A stretch of DNA of 64,000 bases from Boswellia sacra. Lineage: Eukaryota; Streptophyta; Magnoliopsida; Sapindales; Burseraceae. The stretch is taken from contig SNVD02006992.1 in the NCBI GenBank assembly GCA_013180625.2, positions 186,001 to 250,000 on the forward strand, written 5' to 3'. The notes below the pieces were generated by a model, which searched no databases, was not told where the DNA came from, and saw only the letters and a program-made list of their open reading frames with translations. Position 1 is the stretch's first letter, and each line of letters opens with the position of its first letter. A program made the position numbers and the translations under genes. This document shows, piece by piece, positions 1-11,775 of this stretch.

Positions 1-110
1 AAGAACTTAAAAAATCGCTCACATATGTAATTTATCGAGAGTTTTTAGTTCAAAAGATAAATTTGTTGATAAAGTTTCTGTTATATCAAAGCTGCATTAA
101 TTCAATTTAC

Positions 111-512
111 CTAGATTGAGGGAAAATCTGCGGACAGTGCTTAAGATAGAAGTCGTTGATTTCCTTAGCAGCATACAGAGGTCTTCCCTCCTTGTCAGGA
201 GCTGTAAGCATGGTGGTTATCAACCCACCTGTGCTTGTTCCTGCTACAATATCAAAATAATCTGCAACTCTTGCATTTGCACCATCCAAATCCTGGAAAA
301 AGGTAGAAGCACCAAAAAAAAAAAAAAGCCATGAGAACAGGCTAGAATTGATGAGAAAAAGCTATGGTTGCTTTGGTTGTCTTGCAGGTGCACTTTACCT
401 GAAGCTTGGATTCAAGAGAGGCTAAAATAGTGCCAGGAATAAGGCCTCTAACGCCACCTCCGTCAATGCTGAGAACAGTAGTCAACTTTCCTTTTGTAAA
501 TCTAGCAGCCAT
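111..512 (-). CDS. Patatin-like phospholipase gene A, first two exons (partial)
   Basis: Patatin-like acyl hydrolases release fatty acids from membrane lipids with a Ser-Asp dyad. Exon 1 is 399-512 (38 codons, starting MAARFTKGK) and contains the oxyanion-hole glycine motif GGGVRG. Exon 2 is 111-292 and contains the nucleophile elbow GTSTG (G-x-S-x-G). The donor after CTTCAG, the acceptor TTTTTCCAG and the phases all agree. Exon 2 is 182 nt, the same length as in paralog B at 23654-23835. The ATG was chosen because it aligns with the start of B. The catalytic Asp exon and the rest of the gene lie left of the window, so intactness cannot be judged. A TA run lies directly upstream of the ATG. 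The next about 170 bases upstream (5'UTR) still resemble the leader of gene B, which supports a tandem duplication. Confidence 0.85.
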
Positions 513-2472
513 ATATATATATATGCTGCTTCAAAAGAACTTTCAGATTGAGATATATATGGTATAGCAATTTTGATCTGCTTTGTGAGGTAGCCCAGAC
601 GATTTTATAAACGGGTTCTGATGAAGGCAAAAAAAATAAAAAAAAAGACTAATTAATTTTGTCAACTCATATAGAGATTAAGAAAAGAAGGTCTGTTGGT
701 GTAACATTAAAGAAGTTACTTGAATCTCTGCAAATTAGCCTGTAAGCACACAACCTCTACTATTATTAAATCTGTCAAATTTTCTAGTCCTTTTTTCCTA
801 TAAAAAAGAAAAAAAAACAAGTTTCTAGTCCTTCTAACGGCGAAGTAAATAAGATTCTGAATTTATCTATGCTTAATGGTATTAATCATTTCAGACGACT
901 TTTAATTAGTTTCATTTCAATCGATCATACATGCTACCTACTTCATATTTGTCTCATAGGCTTCGTTCAAAGAATCCCGGCCGTGCCCCATTCTTTTCTC
1001 AACATGTATAGAACCCTAATAAAAATTTAATTTTTTTACACCCTCTTAAATATAAAACTATCTTCATTTTTTTATTTTATTTGAATTTCCAACTAACTCG
1101 ATTCTGTTCTTTTCTTTCCTTCAGTTAAGGTGTTGCTTACATGCTTATGCACGTTATATATAAATATATGTCTGTAGTACATTATTTAAGCATTATATTT
1201 ACCTCGGGAAAGTGATCTGAGGGACTTTTTCAACATAACCCACGATACAAATATGAAGTAGGCATATGTAAGAGTATATACCTGAGTTTCGTATTAATTT
1301 TGCCATTAAACAACAGAGACTTTCTTTCTTTATCTTTATAAGTTGACTTAATAATTAGTCTTTTTTTTTGTCTCCCTCACAGTTACAGAACCTGTTTATT
1401 AATTCTTGATTTCTTCTCCGAAACACCGACATTTATAGCTTCTGCTTTGCATATATATTAAAATAGATCGATAAGTAAAAATACCTCGAATGTTCCAAAC
1501 ACTGGATTGATCGATGCTATGGCTGTTGTCATGAGAAAATGGCCAACCGTTCGACTTTTTTACTACTTTATGAACGAAAAAGAGAAGAATATTGCCATTA
1601 TGTATAAGATGCAGCTAGCAATCATATATTCATTCTTAATTTTACTTTCGAAACAGTTTCCAAGGCATCGATCTATTTCTTCAACGTCGACCTTTCCCTG
1701 CCTAGGTGATGATGATGAAGTAGCAATTAATATATGTCCACCTATTGCCATCAGAAAATATAACTTATTGCAGCTCTGTTAAATTTTAATTTGTCTCGTC
1801 TAGCAAGCATAACGGTTGAGGATAAAGTCAAGTAATAGGTGATTAGTCATGATTAAGAGCGTTGATATATAAGCCTCACTAAAGGGCCGTTGTTTTTTTT
1901 TTTTTTTTTAAATTAGAAATATATTTGAATTAAATTAAAATTTAAATAGGTCTAAATATAAAAATTTGAAAGATATATTTTTTATATATTTTAAGATTTG
2001 AATTAAAATGTTTGAAAATTAATGATTTTGCACATGTATCCTTATTTAAATATATTATTTTCATTGTAATTTTATGTCACGTAGTAAATAATTGCACACC
2101 AAAATTTCTTATAAATTTAATTTATTAAATGTGTATAATTGGCTGAAGAAGTTATTTTTTTAAAAAAATTTGATACATAAACAAGCTAAATGATCATACA
2201 ATTATTGTAAATATATATAGAGTATCATAATATAAAATCAGAAATATATAATAATGTTCAAAAATTAAAATATTAGACTATATACAAATTAGTCATAAAT
2301 AAATTTTATAAGAGTATTTAACATAACTAAAGAGTAATAAATTATTCAAGACAGTTGTATTCAGATAAAAGATACAATTTTAAGCTTTTTTCATTCAGAT
2401 AAAAATGTTTTGTATTAAGTCTGAAGTAAAAAAAACAAACATAATGAAAATATCAGAAGTTTGAGAATTTGA
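513..2472. other. Intergenic region upstream of patatin gene A
   Basis: AT-rich sequence with no supportable gene. Positions 513-690 resemble the leader of patatin B (24092-24260). Positions 1010-1840 recur at 12110-13030. Positions 1890-2470 are very AT-rich with poly-T and poly-A runs; I see nothing coding there. Confidence 0.6.
1010..1840. repeat. Duplicated patatin promoter-side block, copy 1
   Basis: Long stretches match 12110-13030 in the same orientation. Shared landmarks are ACACCCTCTTAAATATAAAA, TAAGGTGTTGCTTACATGCT, ACTTTTTCAACATAACCCAC and the block around GTTGAGGATAAAGTCAAGTA. The matches are colinear with small indels, so this is a segmental duplication and not a dispersed transposon. 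It lies 0.5-1.3 kb upstream of the ATG of patatin gene A. Confidence 0.8.
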
Positions 2473-2914
2473 TGTAGCGTTGTTCTTGCGTGTTCAATGG
2501 GTTCAGTTTGTTTAGGCTTATTTATTTTTATGTTATTATTTTAATACTTTAGGGTTATTTTGGTATTTTTCTTTTATCTTATATAAAAGGACCTGAACCC
2601 TAGGGTTGTTAATCAATTTTCATCAATATCAAAATTTGAGATTATTCTCTTTTCAAGAAAGCTATGGGTTGGTTTTCTCTTACCTCTCGTATATGCTTTG
2701 TCAAGTGGTATCAGAGCTGGTCTAGCTTGTCTTCTACGGCACGGAATGATCCAAAGAGCAGCCATCTTTCTGACGAAGAGCAGAAGATAAGGGCCTTAGT
2801 AGTAGCTGTTGCTAGGGACATTGTTCGTGAACTAGTACAACAACCCGAATTTATCGATGGGGCAGTTCCTACGTTGAATGAATTGGGGATTCATGGCAAC
2901 AGAAACTTTGATCC

Positions 2915-3470
2915 GGGCATAAATGGGCTTGGGCATTTGATCCTATGGGTCCAGGGCCCCGGTACGATCCCTAAAGAAGTTGCCCCAACCGGGGCGGGTC
3001 CAGGGCCGGGTCTGGCTTCTAGACCCGTTTGACCCGCCCCGCCCCGCCCCGCCCCGCATCATGAAAGGGTGTGTGTGAAAATTTATAAAATCTATGGACT
3101 TTTTTATAATTTTAAAGGATGATTTTGATAAGTTTTAATATATATATGGGTGTCTTGAAATTTGGCAAAGTATATAAAAAAAAAGTTTTTAAATAGAATG
3201 GGTCCACTTCACTAAAATTTGTCTATGTGTATATAAAAAAATTTTTAAATATGGTGCATCTACTTTAAGAAAAAAATTTCCTATAAATTTAAAAAAATTA
3301 AAAAATGTGTGGGGCGGGGTGGGTACGGATCCACTAAAAATTTTTTTGCCCCGCCCCGCCCCGTGCAGGGGCAATGGGGCGGGGCGGGGCAGAAAATAAT
3401 ACAATGGGGTAGGGATGGATAACGATTGCCTTGTACCCGCCCCGCTCCGGTTCCAAACCTGGGCGTAAAA
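2915..3470. mobile_element. Divergent GC-rich hAT-like insert inside the Gypsy gag
   Basis: Dense CCCGCCCCG and GGGGCGGGG runs at both ends surround an AT-rich core, the same architecture and short motifs as the elements at 22276-22788 and 34446-35126. The gag reading is interrupted exactly here and resumes near 3470. Clean terminal inverted repeats and a target duplication are not visible, so the boundaries are approximate. Assignment to the same family rests on subterminal composition and order only. Confidence 0.5.
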
Positions 3471-4194
3471 GAGAAAGTGAGGCCTTCCCTCATATTCCAA
3501 CATTGTGGAAACAAGTTTCTGCCATTAAACAAGAGGAAATAACAGATGATTTATCTGAAGACGAGTCAGATAAAAGGAATGATCAAACAATAGAAAGGCG
3601 ATGTCACAAACATTACAAAGTAAATCTTCTTGATCTTCCTATCTTTAAAGGTGATTTGCCTAGCTATTAAGTTAGATTAGATTACAGAAGTGGAGAATGT
3701 TTTTGATTGTGTGGAGATTTCTGATGAAAGAAAAGTTAAATTAGTAGCGGCTAGATCGAAAGAGGGAGCATCTGCTTGGTGGACTTTGACACAAAATCGG
3801 AGGAGAAAAGGAAGGAAAAGAGCCTATTAGAACATGGACAGGGATGAAACAAAATTAATGAGGCAGTATTTACCACTCGATTATAAGCAGCAATTATATA
3901 GGCAGCTGTAGAATTATAGGCAGGGTAATAGATCAGTTGTTGAATATATGGAGTGAGAAATAATTTGTAAGAGCTTGAAGATAATGAGATTTGAAGATTT
4001 ATTAATGGGTGACGGTCGGATATTCAAGATCAAGTGGGACTACATACTTTTTATGATAAGGCATCTGTAGTTAATATGACGATGAAGGCGAAGGATAGAT
4101 TGAAGCGACCTTTGCAACATTCACCACTCATAGCAAAACAAACAACAACACCGAAGGATAGATTATAGCAAAACAAACAACAACACCCTAATAT

Positions 4195-4372
4195 ACTTTT
4201 TTTTTTATTGTAACCGAGGTGTTCGAGTTAGATTACGTGCACGACAACTAATCCTCAGGGGAGAATAGCGCAACTACAACCCACTGTCACGGTCTTCCAC
4301 TTAAAGACCATTGTGGAGAGTCGAACCCAGGACTTCATCGTGGCCTTACTAACTCCCTCCTAAGCCACCCTT
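4195..4372 (-). mobile_element. tRNA-derived SINE
   Basis: Read on the minus strand, an A-box-like TGGCTTAGGAGGGAG (about 4354-4369) is followed about 35 nt later by a B-box-like GGTTCGACTCT (4316-4328). An unrelated body follows and ends in an A-rich tail (T-run 4197-4206 on the plus strand). This is the RNA polymerase III internal promoter plus poly(A) structure of plant SINEs. It interrupts the Gypsy gag relic, so it is younger than that element. No clear target duplication is seen. A tRNA gene is excluded because no cloverleaf can be drawn. Confidence 0.55.
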
Positions 4373-4815
4373 GCCATTTGAACCAACCCATTGTGGGTCA
4401 AAAACAACACACAACCAAGTAAATTCTAAGCCAAAAATCAAACCCCAATCCAGAACCAAAACACCCGTGCCAAAACAACCTCAACCAACCAACCAACCAC
4501 AACAGTCAAACCCTTATGCACAACCAATGCCAAACAAATATCTCCGTTGTGGTTTGCCTGGCCATTGCTCAAATAAATGCCTGGAGAGGCATCGAAGATC
4601 AACTAATTATGTGACGGCAAATATAGAACAGTTTGAGCAATTTGAGGAGAATGAGGATGTTTATGCTGAAGTTGTTGATGGGGACGATGGTGAGGAGATC
4701 AATTGTATTGTGCAGAAAATTTTGTTAGCCCAAAGAAAGAGGAGGAATCAGCGGCATAAAATTTTTAGGACACGCGGGACTATCAATAATAAAGTGTGCA
4801 ATGTGTACCCAATGA

Positions 4816-5688
4816 TTAGGTTATGGGTTCCATGGAACAACAACTTGCAACTGGAACTTGTTCACCATCTCCCACTGGCAAACCACATGGGAGCTTCTTA
4901 CCCTCAGCTATCAACTTCACCATAGTGTAGAAAAAGGGATCAAATCCTTTCAGCTTATAAAGCCCTCTGTATATACGTATGGTTAGAAAAGAACTGCAAA
5001 ACAATCATTTATCCTCATAACTCAGTAAATGGAAATAATTAACAAGAAAGCATGTATAGATGCATCGCAGATTCACATGCAATGCGTTCTCGTTATCCTA
5101 AGTATAAAACTAAAACACTTTTCCCTAGCTAACAGCACCCAAAACTGCAAAACTACGGAATACCCATAGTAGAAAACACATACATCATTTTATGGATGAT
5201 AACTTCCATTACCCGATAAGATTATAGTCATATAGCAAGCAAGTATATAACTTTATATAATAATAACAACGTATTCAACAACTTTTCAAACAAAGTTTAT
5301 CCTTTATGAAGAAAATTTCATGACTTCATACCATAGTAGCAACATATTCAAGCGATTTTCAAGCAAAGTTCATAACTATCTTAATCTGATATGCCATTCA
5401 TATGATTTTCAAATAAAGATCATGCCTTTATTAACATTACCGAGAGATATATGAACCCACTTTTATTAACACCTATTTCTTAAGGAAAATCATGCAGCTT
5501 GGCAAACATGCAGAACCCATTTAACCACCATGCATGCAAACAACTTATGTCTTCTAACGTGCATCAACTATTTCATCAAGAAAATCGGGACCACATGTAT
5601 AAATGTGTTACCTAAAGTCCAGCACTGAAGAACTCTTCTCTTTACTCCGTCCTTGTGTCACTGACTCAGAACCTCGACCATGTTTCAT
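4816..5688 (-). CDS. Small two-exon gene of unknown function (75 aa)
   Basis: I do not recognise this protein. Exon 1 is 5612-5688 (MKHGRGSESVTQGRSKEK...) and ends CTTTAG|GTAACA. Exon 2 is 4816-4966, begins after TATATACAG and runs GLYKLKGFDPFFYTMVKLIA... to a TAA. The phase joins exactly (77 + 151 nt = 76 codons) and the intron is 645 nt. Exon 1 is basic, polar and Ser-rich; exon 2 has a short hydrophobic/aromatic stretch and a Cys pair near the C-terminus. No signal peptide is evident. The stop codon is only 13 bases from the breakpoint of the Gypsy relic, so the 3' end may be truncated and the real protein longer. The paired splice sites favour a real gene over chance; function unknown. 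Confidence 0.4.
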
Positions 5689-6149
5689 CGCTGAGAGAAT
5701 GTGGAAGTTCAACAGTCTCTTTTGCAAGTTTGTTATGGTTTGTGCGTTGTGGGTTGCAGTAAAACAAAGAAAGTTTTTCACTAGCGTGTGGACGTGAAAA
5801 CGAAACCAAGAATGGGTTTCCAGAGAATAATAAATCGTGGTTAGGTTTAATATCGAGCCAAGTTAGCTGGCATGGTCAACAAAATTAAATGAGGATTTGA
5901 CTTCATATGTCAAACACATTTGCCCCACATGCGATTTTTTGCAATATTTTTATCAACATTTACTTTGATGCCGACATTACCCTTCAGAAGTTTAAGTTAA
6001 CGGAAAAAATTTGAAGACTAGGGGCAATTTACAATTTCCAATCTCACAGGGGAATTTTTTAAAGCTTAATCTTAGGGGTATATTGTATTTTTTTCCTTAA
6101 GAAAAAGATTATTCTTAAATGCTCTTTTTATATATTTTTTATCATATAA
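5689..6149. other. Short intergenic stretch right of the small gene
   Basis: Upstream of the two-exon gene if that gene is real. No coding signal, inverted repeat or transposon end could be supported here. Confidence 0.4.
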
Positions 6150-6285
6150 ATTGATATAGTATTATAAGATTGGATTAATAAATTTAAAAAAATTTAGTTG
6201 ATGAATTAAAATATTATAAAATTGGATGAATGAATTTAAAATTTTTAATTCATTAACTAAAGTTAACAATATGTTATTTGTTAGG

Positions 6286-6348
<63 letters not shown>

Positions 6349-7545
6349 TTCTAAACTTACAACAATTTTAATTTAAACAGAAACCAAAGCTTTAAGATCA
6401 AGTTATAGAACATAGACGTGAGTGAGTTAACGATTAAGAGTCTTTCTACGAGTAGAGCTTATTAAAATTTTTAAAATAGAGTTTTTAAAAATAAAGCTTT
6501 TATTAAAAAGTAATTGATTATTTGATGGGACAAATATAGAAGTATTTATTATAATTAAATTACCAATATAGAGTTTTATTATAAGAAAAGAATAAAGTAA
6601 AATATTTAAAATTAAATGATGGTATCTTTGACATCTCTAAACTTAAAAAAAAGCTAAAAAAGAGCTTTTTCCAACCGTCTCAATTTTAGACTTCTTCTAA
6701 TAGATATAAAATAACCCTTTTTTATCATTCAAAAACTCTTTTCAGATGATAATCAAATGATATAAAAAAATTTTAAAAAAACTTTTAACATTAAAAGAAC
6801 CCTCTTACTCGGTAGAAAAACTAAATAAACGCGCTCTAAGTCGGATTGCGCCATTACGGATGTTTCGTGAGTGGTGGAGCTGAGTAATGGCCTAGTATAC
6901 GAAGGCCCCTCCAGGTTGAAAAAATTTCTTAAATAAACCATGTGCACGAGAGGATTCTATAATGAAAAATGTCACTGGCCGGCCCAGAATGTTTGAAACT
7001 TTTATAATTAACCTTAAATCTTATTTTGAGGTGAAATAGTTTTTGGCCCTTTCATGTTCATAGTTTCTTAATAACGATAGGATTATCGGATTTTGCTACA
7101 GTTTAATTGCTGTATCTATACAATAATTATTTATTTATATAAAAATTATAAATATATTATAAAAATCGTAAACGAATTAATAAAAATTATATATAAAAAA
7201 TTATAAAAAGATTGTAAATAAAAAATATATAAAAATCATAAATATAATTTTTTTCAGTCGGTTTATGATTTTTATACGTATAGTAAACCGAAGCATGACT
7301 CTAGGATTACCATGTCACGCTAGATTACCCCCAAAAATATTTTTATAATTTAATTTAACTAGTTAAATATTTTTTTTAATATTTTACTAAACTTTTGTCT
7401 AAGCAAATGATATTTTTGTTAATTAAAAGAAACATAGATTGAAAATTTAATCTTTTCCAAGAGTAATTTGACAGAGTGTGCAAGAGCTTGTCCATTGGTA
7501 CCCTCTCCCAATTTTTTCTCAGGCTTGGCATACAGCTCACAACTT
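6150..7545 (-). pseudogene. Relic of a patatin 3' end: downstream sequence plus last-exon fragment
   Basis: Positions 6150-6440 match 16225-16480, the sequence just beyond the stop of patatin gene B, in the same orientation. Positions about 7460-7545 match 16565-16650, inside the last exon of gene B, around shared AAGTGTGCAAGAGCTTGTCC and ATTGGTACCCTCTC. The roughly 1-kb spacer 6440-7460 is not shared and is AT-rich without a recognisable gene. The match stops about 35 bases before the ATG of the histidine-phosphatase gene, so a patatin exon fragment forms part of that gene's 5' region. No complete patatin exon survives. Confidence 0.7.
6289..6344. repeat. (TA)n microsatellite
   Basis: About 28 uninterrupted TA units. 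The duplicate at 16350-16360 has only a few TA units at the matching place, so this tract expanded after the duplication. Confidence 0.95.
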
Positions 7546-7579
7546 AATCTTGACTGGCCTCTCGACTCACTGAGTCGGA

Positions 7580-10500
7580 ATGGCCGATTCAAGGTCCAAA
7601 CCTCCGTTGTTCTTCTCTTCTGAAATGTTATGAATTACGGTTTTTTATTTTTTTTATTTTGCTATCGAAGCTAACAAATCTGATTGTCCATACAGCTCTG
7701 TGGATCCTTCTTATTGCGAGATCATTGTGGTACGTCACGGCGAAACGGCGTGGAATGTCGAGGAAAAACTCCAGGTCTTTTTTCTTTTACTATTTTTTTA
7801 AATTTATTTTAGTCAGTAGAAATTGGATTGTCTGAGTCAATTTGAAATGAAATGATTTTCGCTTTATTTATTTACGGATTTTTTTTTATTATTTAATAGG
7901 GACATGTAGATGTTGAATTGAATGAAGTTGAGAGAGAGCAAGCAGTTGCAGTAAGTTGTGAAGTGGTTACATGGTTAATGCTTAGAATTTTCTTCACTGA
8001 GCTGAAGATTACTTGCTTTATTCGATGAAGGTGGCTGCTAGGTTAGCAAAGGAGTTTCCAATTTCTGTTGTGTACTCTTCTGACTTGAAGCGAGCTCTTG
8101 AGACAGCGCAGACCATTGCAAAAAGTTGTGGTGGATTGGAGGTATTCATTTGGATTTCAGAAGCAATTTGTCAAATTCACTATATAGAACTTCATTAGGA
8201 TGGATGATAATTACTTGTTTAACAATTGCCTAAGCGAAAATCACTATTAATTCGCAGTATTCTATTTATACATTTACAATTTTTCTTTTATTGGTTTGTC
8301 TATTTTGTAGACTTTTTGAGATTATAATAATCACTTAATGCTAGAATATATGTTCATGAATTACATAACTGCCGACAAAGTAACTAAAATGCTCATGAAA
8401 TTTTTGAACTTAACAACAAATTAACTTCATTTAGAGAGTAGAGGGAGAGTAAGAAATAAACCTAAGTAAAGAGTTCCAATGGAAAATTTAATAACAAAAG
8501 GATGGACAATTTTTTAACTTGAAAAGAAAAAGGGAATTGATCAGTACTACACGATAAATATACATGTGAATGTAGGAACTTAGGTGAAACCTACGCTTTT
8601 TCAGCCAGTTTAGTCTAGTAGTAGTATCAAATCAGTGCAAGCCAATGGATACCCCTCTGTCAGGGATAGTCACATAGAATGAGACGTGAATGTAAAGCAA
8701 GTGTTTGAGAAGTTTGTTCGGCCCGTTTCAGCCAGTTTAGTCTAGTAGTAGTGTCAAAGCAGTGTGAACAACACTTCACTCAAATTTATTCACAAGAGAC
8801 AATGAAGAAGGGAGAAAAAATAATCATTTAAAAGAAAGATTTGCTCAAATTCAGTTGGGACGATAGACTCAATAGAACTCTTTGTCGCTCCACTGGTTAC
8901 ATTTCTGTCCATTGAGTTTTCATCTTTGTTTTCATCGATGCAAGTTTGATTATATTGTATAGTTGGACTTTTTATTCACTACTGAATCATTCAACAGTAC
9001 AGGGATAAAGGAAGTTTGGAGCAATCGGTGATGATTATCTAATCCTAATCTAAGATTTCTTATCCTGATCCAAGGGTTTACAAATGCCTAATATCAGTAT
9101 TGTTTGGTATGGTGGAAATTCCTATATGGGGCCCCTTATTACTCCTTAGGGAGACTCCCATATATCTCATATAAAATAGAAACTAAAGGACATTATGCTA
9201 TAAGCTTGTATAGTCTCTAGGATAGAAGGTAGTTTCTAAATCAAGACACATGCGCCAATTTCTGTAGATCTAAGGAATGCTGGAGTCTTGCAGAGATTGG
9301 TTCTTGCATCAAGTGCCATGTCTTCAATTTCAACTTCACAAGTCAGTAGGAAAAAATTGATTCTGATAAATTACCAATTCAGAGGTGTATGAACAATTTT
9401 GTTCATATAATCAAGCATCTTTTGTTTTCCGTTATTATATTGAAAATAATTGGTGCTCAAACAAGTCTGGCCACCACCAGCAATAAAACATTAGTCGAGG
9501 CATTTTGAAGCTAGAACATTTTTCATTTTGCATCACATTTTTTAATATTTATGGAGTACTTTCTCATCATGACAGAAAGGATTTCACTGATATACAGTTG
9601 GATTATGGGAGATTTCAGATTGGTTTCATGGGTGCATGAATATTTTGCCTGTGCACCTCTTATATGAAGGCTTTTTAGTGTCTGAAATTCAGTTCCCTTT
9701 TCTTGGTTTTAAATTTCAGGTCATTGAAGATCCAGACCTCGGGGATAGACATCTAGGAGAACTTCAAGGTGTTATTTATAGTGAAGCAGCCGAAACCTGT
9801 CCTGATGCATATAAGGCTCTTTTATCTCACAAGTCAGATCAAGAGATTCCTGTGAGTTAATATTACTTTGTACTTTTTTGTCATAGTATAGTGATTATTT
9901 TCATACAAAGTATGATATTCCAAAACCTTTTGGAAACAGTTGTATAATAGGTCAGGCTAGCACAACTCAAAGACTTTGTTTTTAAATTTTTCTGAATTGG
10001 GCCTTGCCTACCCAAAGTAGTAGGAATTCTGTTTTTGAAATGTGTAAGCACATGGAAAATCAATAGAATATCAAGTTGGTAAGGCAGGTAGTTCTTAGAT
10101 GGAAGAAGCAATTGTGAAATTGTCATAAAACTATGAGGTAACGATTCCACATCAGAATGGTTTCAAACTAGTGGTTTGGGTTAAAATCTTAACTTCTGGT
10201 CTGCTCAATAACTATGAGTTGTTCTTTCAATCTGCTGTTTGGGTTGGATCAGCCAAAGCTGAGGTTCATATGCACTATAAATCGGCCTTGACTGGTGGGC
10301 CTTAAGTTGTGGATTTCTTCTTCTGCCTTAGATTCACTACCCTGTCTCACAGCTTTACTTTTAGGAGAGTATAAACTTTAGCTAATACAGTTCAAGTTTG
10401 GACCTGAAACCTTCTTAGAAAGCTGACTTTTAAGTCCTCACTCTCAATAGAGTATATGGATAATGAGATTCATAACATTAACATAAGTGACAGGGTTTGG

Positions 10501-11775
10501 ACTCAAGTGACATGTCTCTCACATGGGTATTTACTAATACTTGAACAACTTGAGCCTTCTAAAATTTCAAAAGCAAATGGAGGTTCTAACATAAACTTTC
10601 GGTTTCTTCTTTGGCCCTTGCATTTGTTATCCATTGACTTCGGAATAAAATATCAATTTATTTAACCTTCCTGAGTTGTGGGTATATTTATTCGCAACGT
10701 GCCTTGAAGGTGGTTTCTAAAAGGTGTTCAAAGAGTTTTGATTCCTCTGATGAGATTCCATCTTTGAGAAACGAGCCTTAGTCAATGCCCATAATGGCTC
10801 CCTGACTGGGAATTGCTCTCGTCTGATGTTGGCCAGCCATTCCATACTTTGAAAAGGGAAATTCTGGTAATGCCCAGCCAGCCAATATATTATGAGGAGA
10901 AAAATGGATAAGAGAGGGAGAAGGTAGGAAATCCAGTCCTTTTCCATATGGTCTTTCTTGATCATGTGTGGTACTTTGTTTTTTCTTTCCATATAGTCAT
11001 TTCAATCCACAAAGTTAATATATAGATCAAATTATGAAACAAGTGTAGATAATGGCATGTTATAATAAAAATGGCATCGTTACATCTAATAATTTTGCGG
11101 AACTAATTGTTTGGGCTTACTATTATTTGGCTTGACATGTTATCCTGATTATCTTCAGGGCGGTGGAGACACTCTTGATCAACTTTACAAACGCTGCACA
11201 TCTGTGTTGCAGAGAATTGGTAGGAAACATAAAGGTACAATGTCACATATGATGTTCATTTTATAACTTTATCTATTTTTAATAATTTTTTGCCCTATGC
11301 TGTTTTTCAGTGACATTAGCCCTGGGCCACCTAAATGCTTATGTTGAGGTAGCATGCTACCTCAAATTTGATCTTTAAACAGTGGTTTGATAATCGGTGC
11401 TGCTACACCTAAATAAGCTATAATATCAAATCTAAGAAAGCTGTTGTTTGTTTTTGTATTCTTTCCGGTCATGACTCAAGGATACTACATTTTCACAGGA
11501 GAATGGCTAGTTGCAATCTGAATTCTGTATCTCTTTCTGTTTGAATTGCAGGAGAGCGAGTGGTAGTTGTCACTCATTGGGGTACCATCAGAGCACTCTA
11601 CAAGCGGGCTTGCCCAAATAGAGTGCCAGCAGGAAAGATACTGAATACAGATGTCAGCATATTTCAGGTGTCTGACGGCAATAAGTGGATCCTAAAGTCC
11701 TTTGGTGATGTTAGCCATCTCAACCAAACAGGGTTTCTCGAGTCTGGTTTTGGTGGGGACAGAACTTCTGATTAG
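7580..11775 (+). CDS. Histidine phosphatase, phosphoglycerate-mutase-like (239 aa, seven exons)
   Basis: Exons: 7580-7626, 7696-7774, 7900-7950, 8031-8141, 9720-9851, 11159-11234, 11552-11775. All have GT-AG borders and phases join to 720 nt. Exon 2 holds the phospho-accepting VVRHGETAWN motif. Exon 3 gives GHVDVELNEVE, exon 4 the YSSDLKRALETA segment, exon 5 LGDRHLGELQG with the proton-donor region. Exon 7 has the second catalytic-His motif VTHWG and ends GFGGD-RTSD. Order and length fit the plant dPGM-like family (Arabidopsis At3g50520/At5g04120 type, for which phosphoserine phosphatase activity has been proposed). No targeting peptide is obvious, so it is probably cytosolic. Odd: the motif is usually H-G-G, here H-W-G (TGG for GGG would be one base). 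The gene is flanked on both sides by patatin-locus duplicates. Substrate unproven. Confidence 0.85.
8599..8764. repeat. Direct repeat pair in intron 4 of the phosphatase gene
   Basis: A roughly 38-bp segment containing CAGCCAGTTTAGTCTAGTAG occurs at about 8600 and again at about 8728, with a few mismatches. It lies in the 1.58-kb intron 8142-9719. No terminal repeats or target duplication mark it as a transposon. Confidence 0.7.
9852..11158. other. Intron 5 of the phosphatase gene
   Basis: A 1.3-kb intron with normal borders (CCT|GTGAGT and TTCAG|GGCGG). Short open frames inside it on both strands have no recognisable domain and are treated as chance. Confidence 0.7.

Larger units (their letters stand above)
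2473..4803 (+). mobile_element. Decayed Ty3/Gypsy retrotransposon relic (LTR end, PBS, gag, start of protease)
   Basis: The 3' part of a 5' LTR carries a TATA box (ATATAAAAGG near 2581). It is followed by a tRNA-iMet primer-binding site TGGTATCAGAGC at 2706-2717. The gag pieces that follow are broken by stops and frameshifts: a DEEQ...VARDIVREL segment (2770-2900), the LPIFKGDLPSY segment (3630-3668), then EGASAWW, RTWTGMK and QGNRSVVEYM segments (3760-3955). Further on are IQDQVGLHT (4025-4060) and a zinc knuckle (4543-4585) that has lost its first Cys (Tyr instead). The last recognisable part is a protease-proximal TINNKVCNV segment ending near 4803, where homology stops abruptly; pol and the 3' LTR are absent. 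The order matches plant Ty3/Gypsy gag-protease. Dead and old. Confidence 0.75.

Noticed and set aside
4316..4330. Possible tRNA gene (B-box sequence)
   Set aside because: No cloverleaf or acceptor stem; fits a SINE promoter.
8013..8198. Reading frame beginning MLYSMKVAARL as a separate gene
   Set aside because: It is exon 4 of the phosphatase gene with intron sequence on either side.
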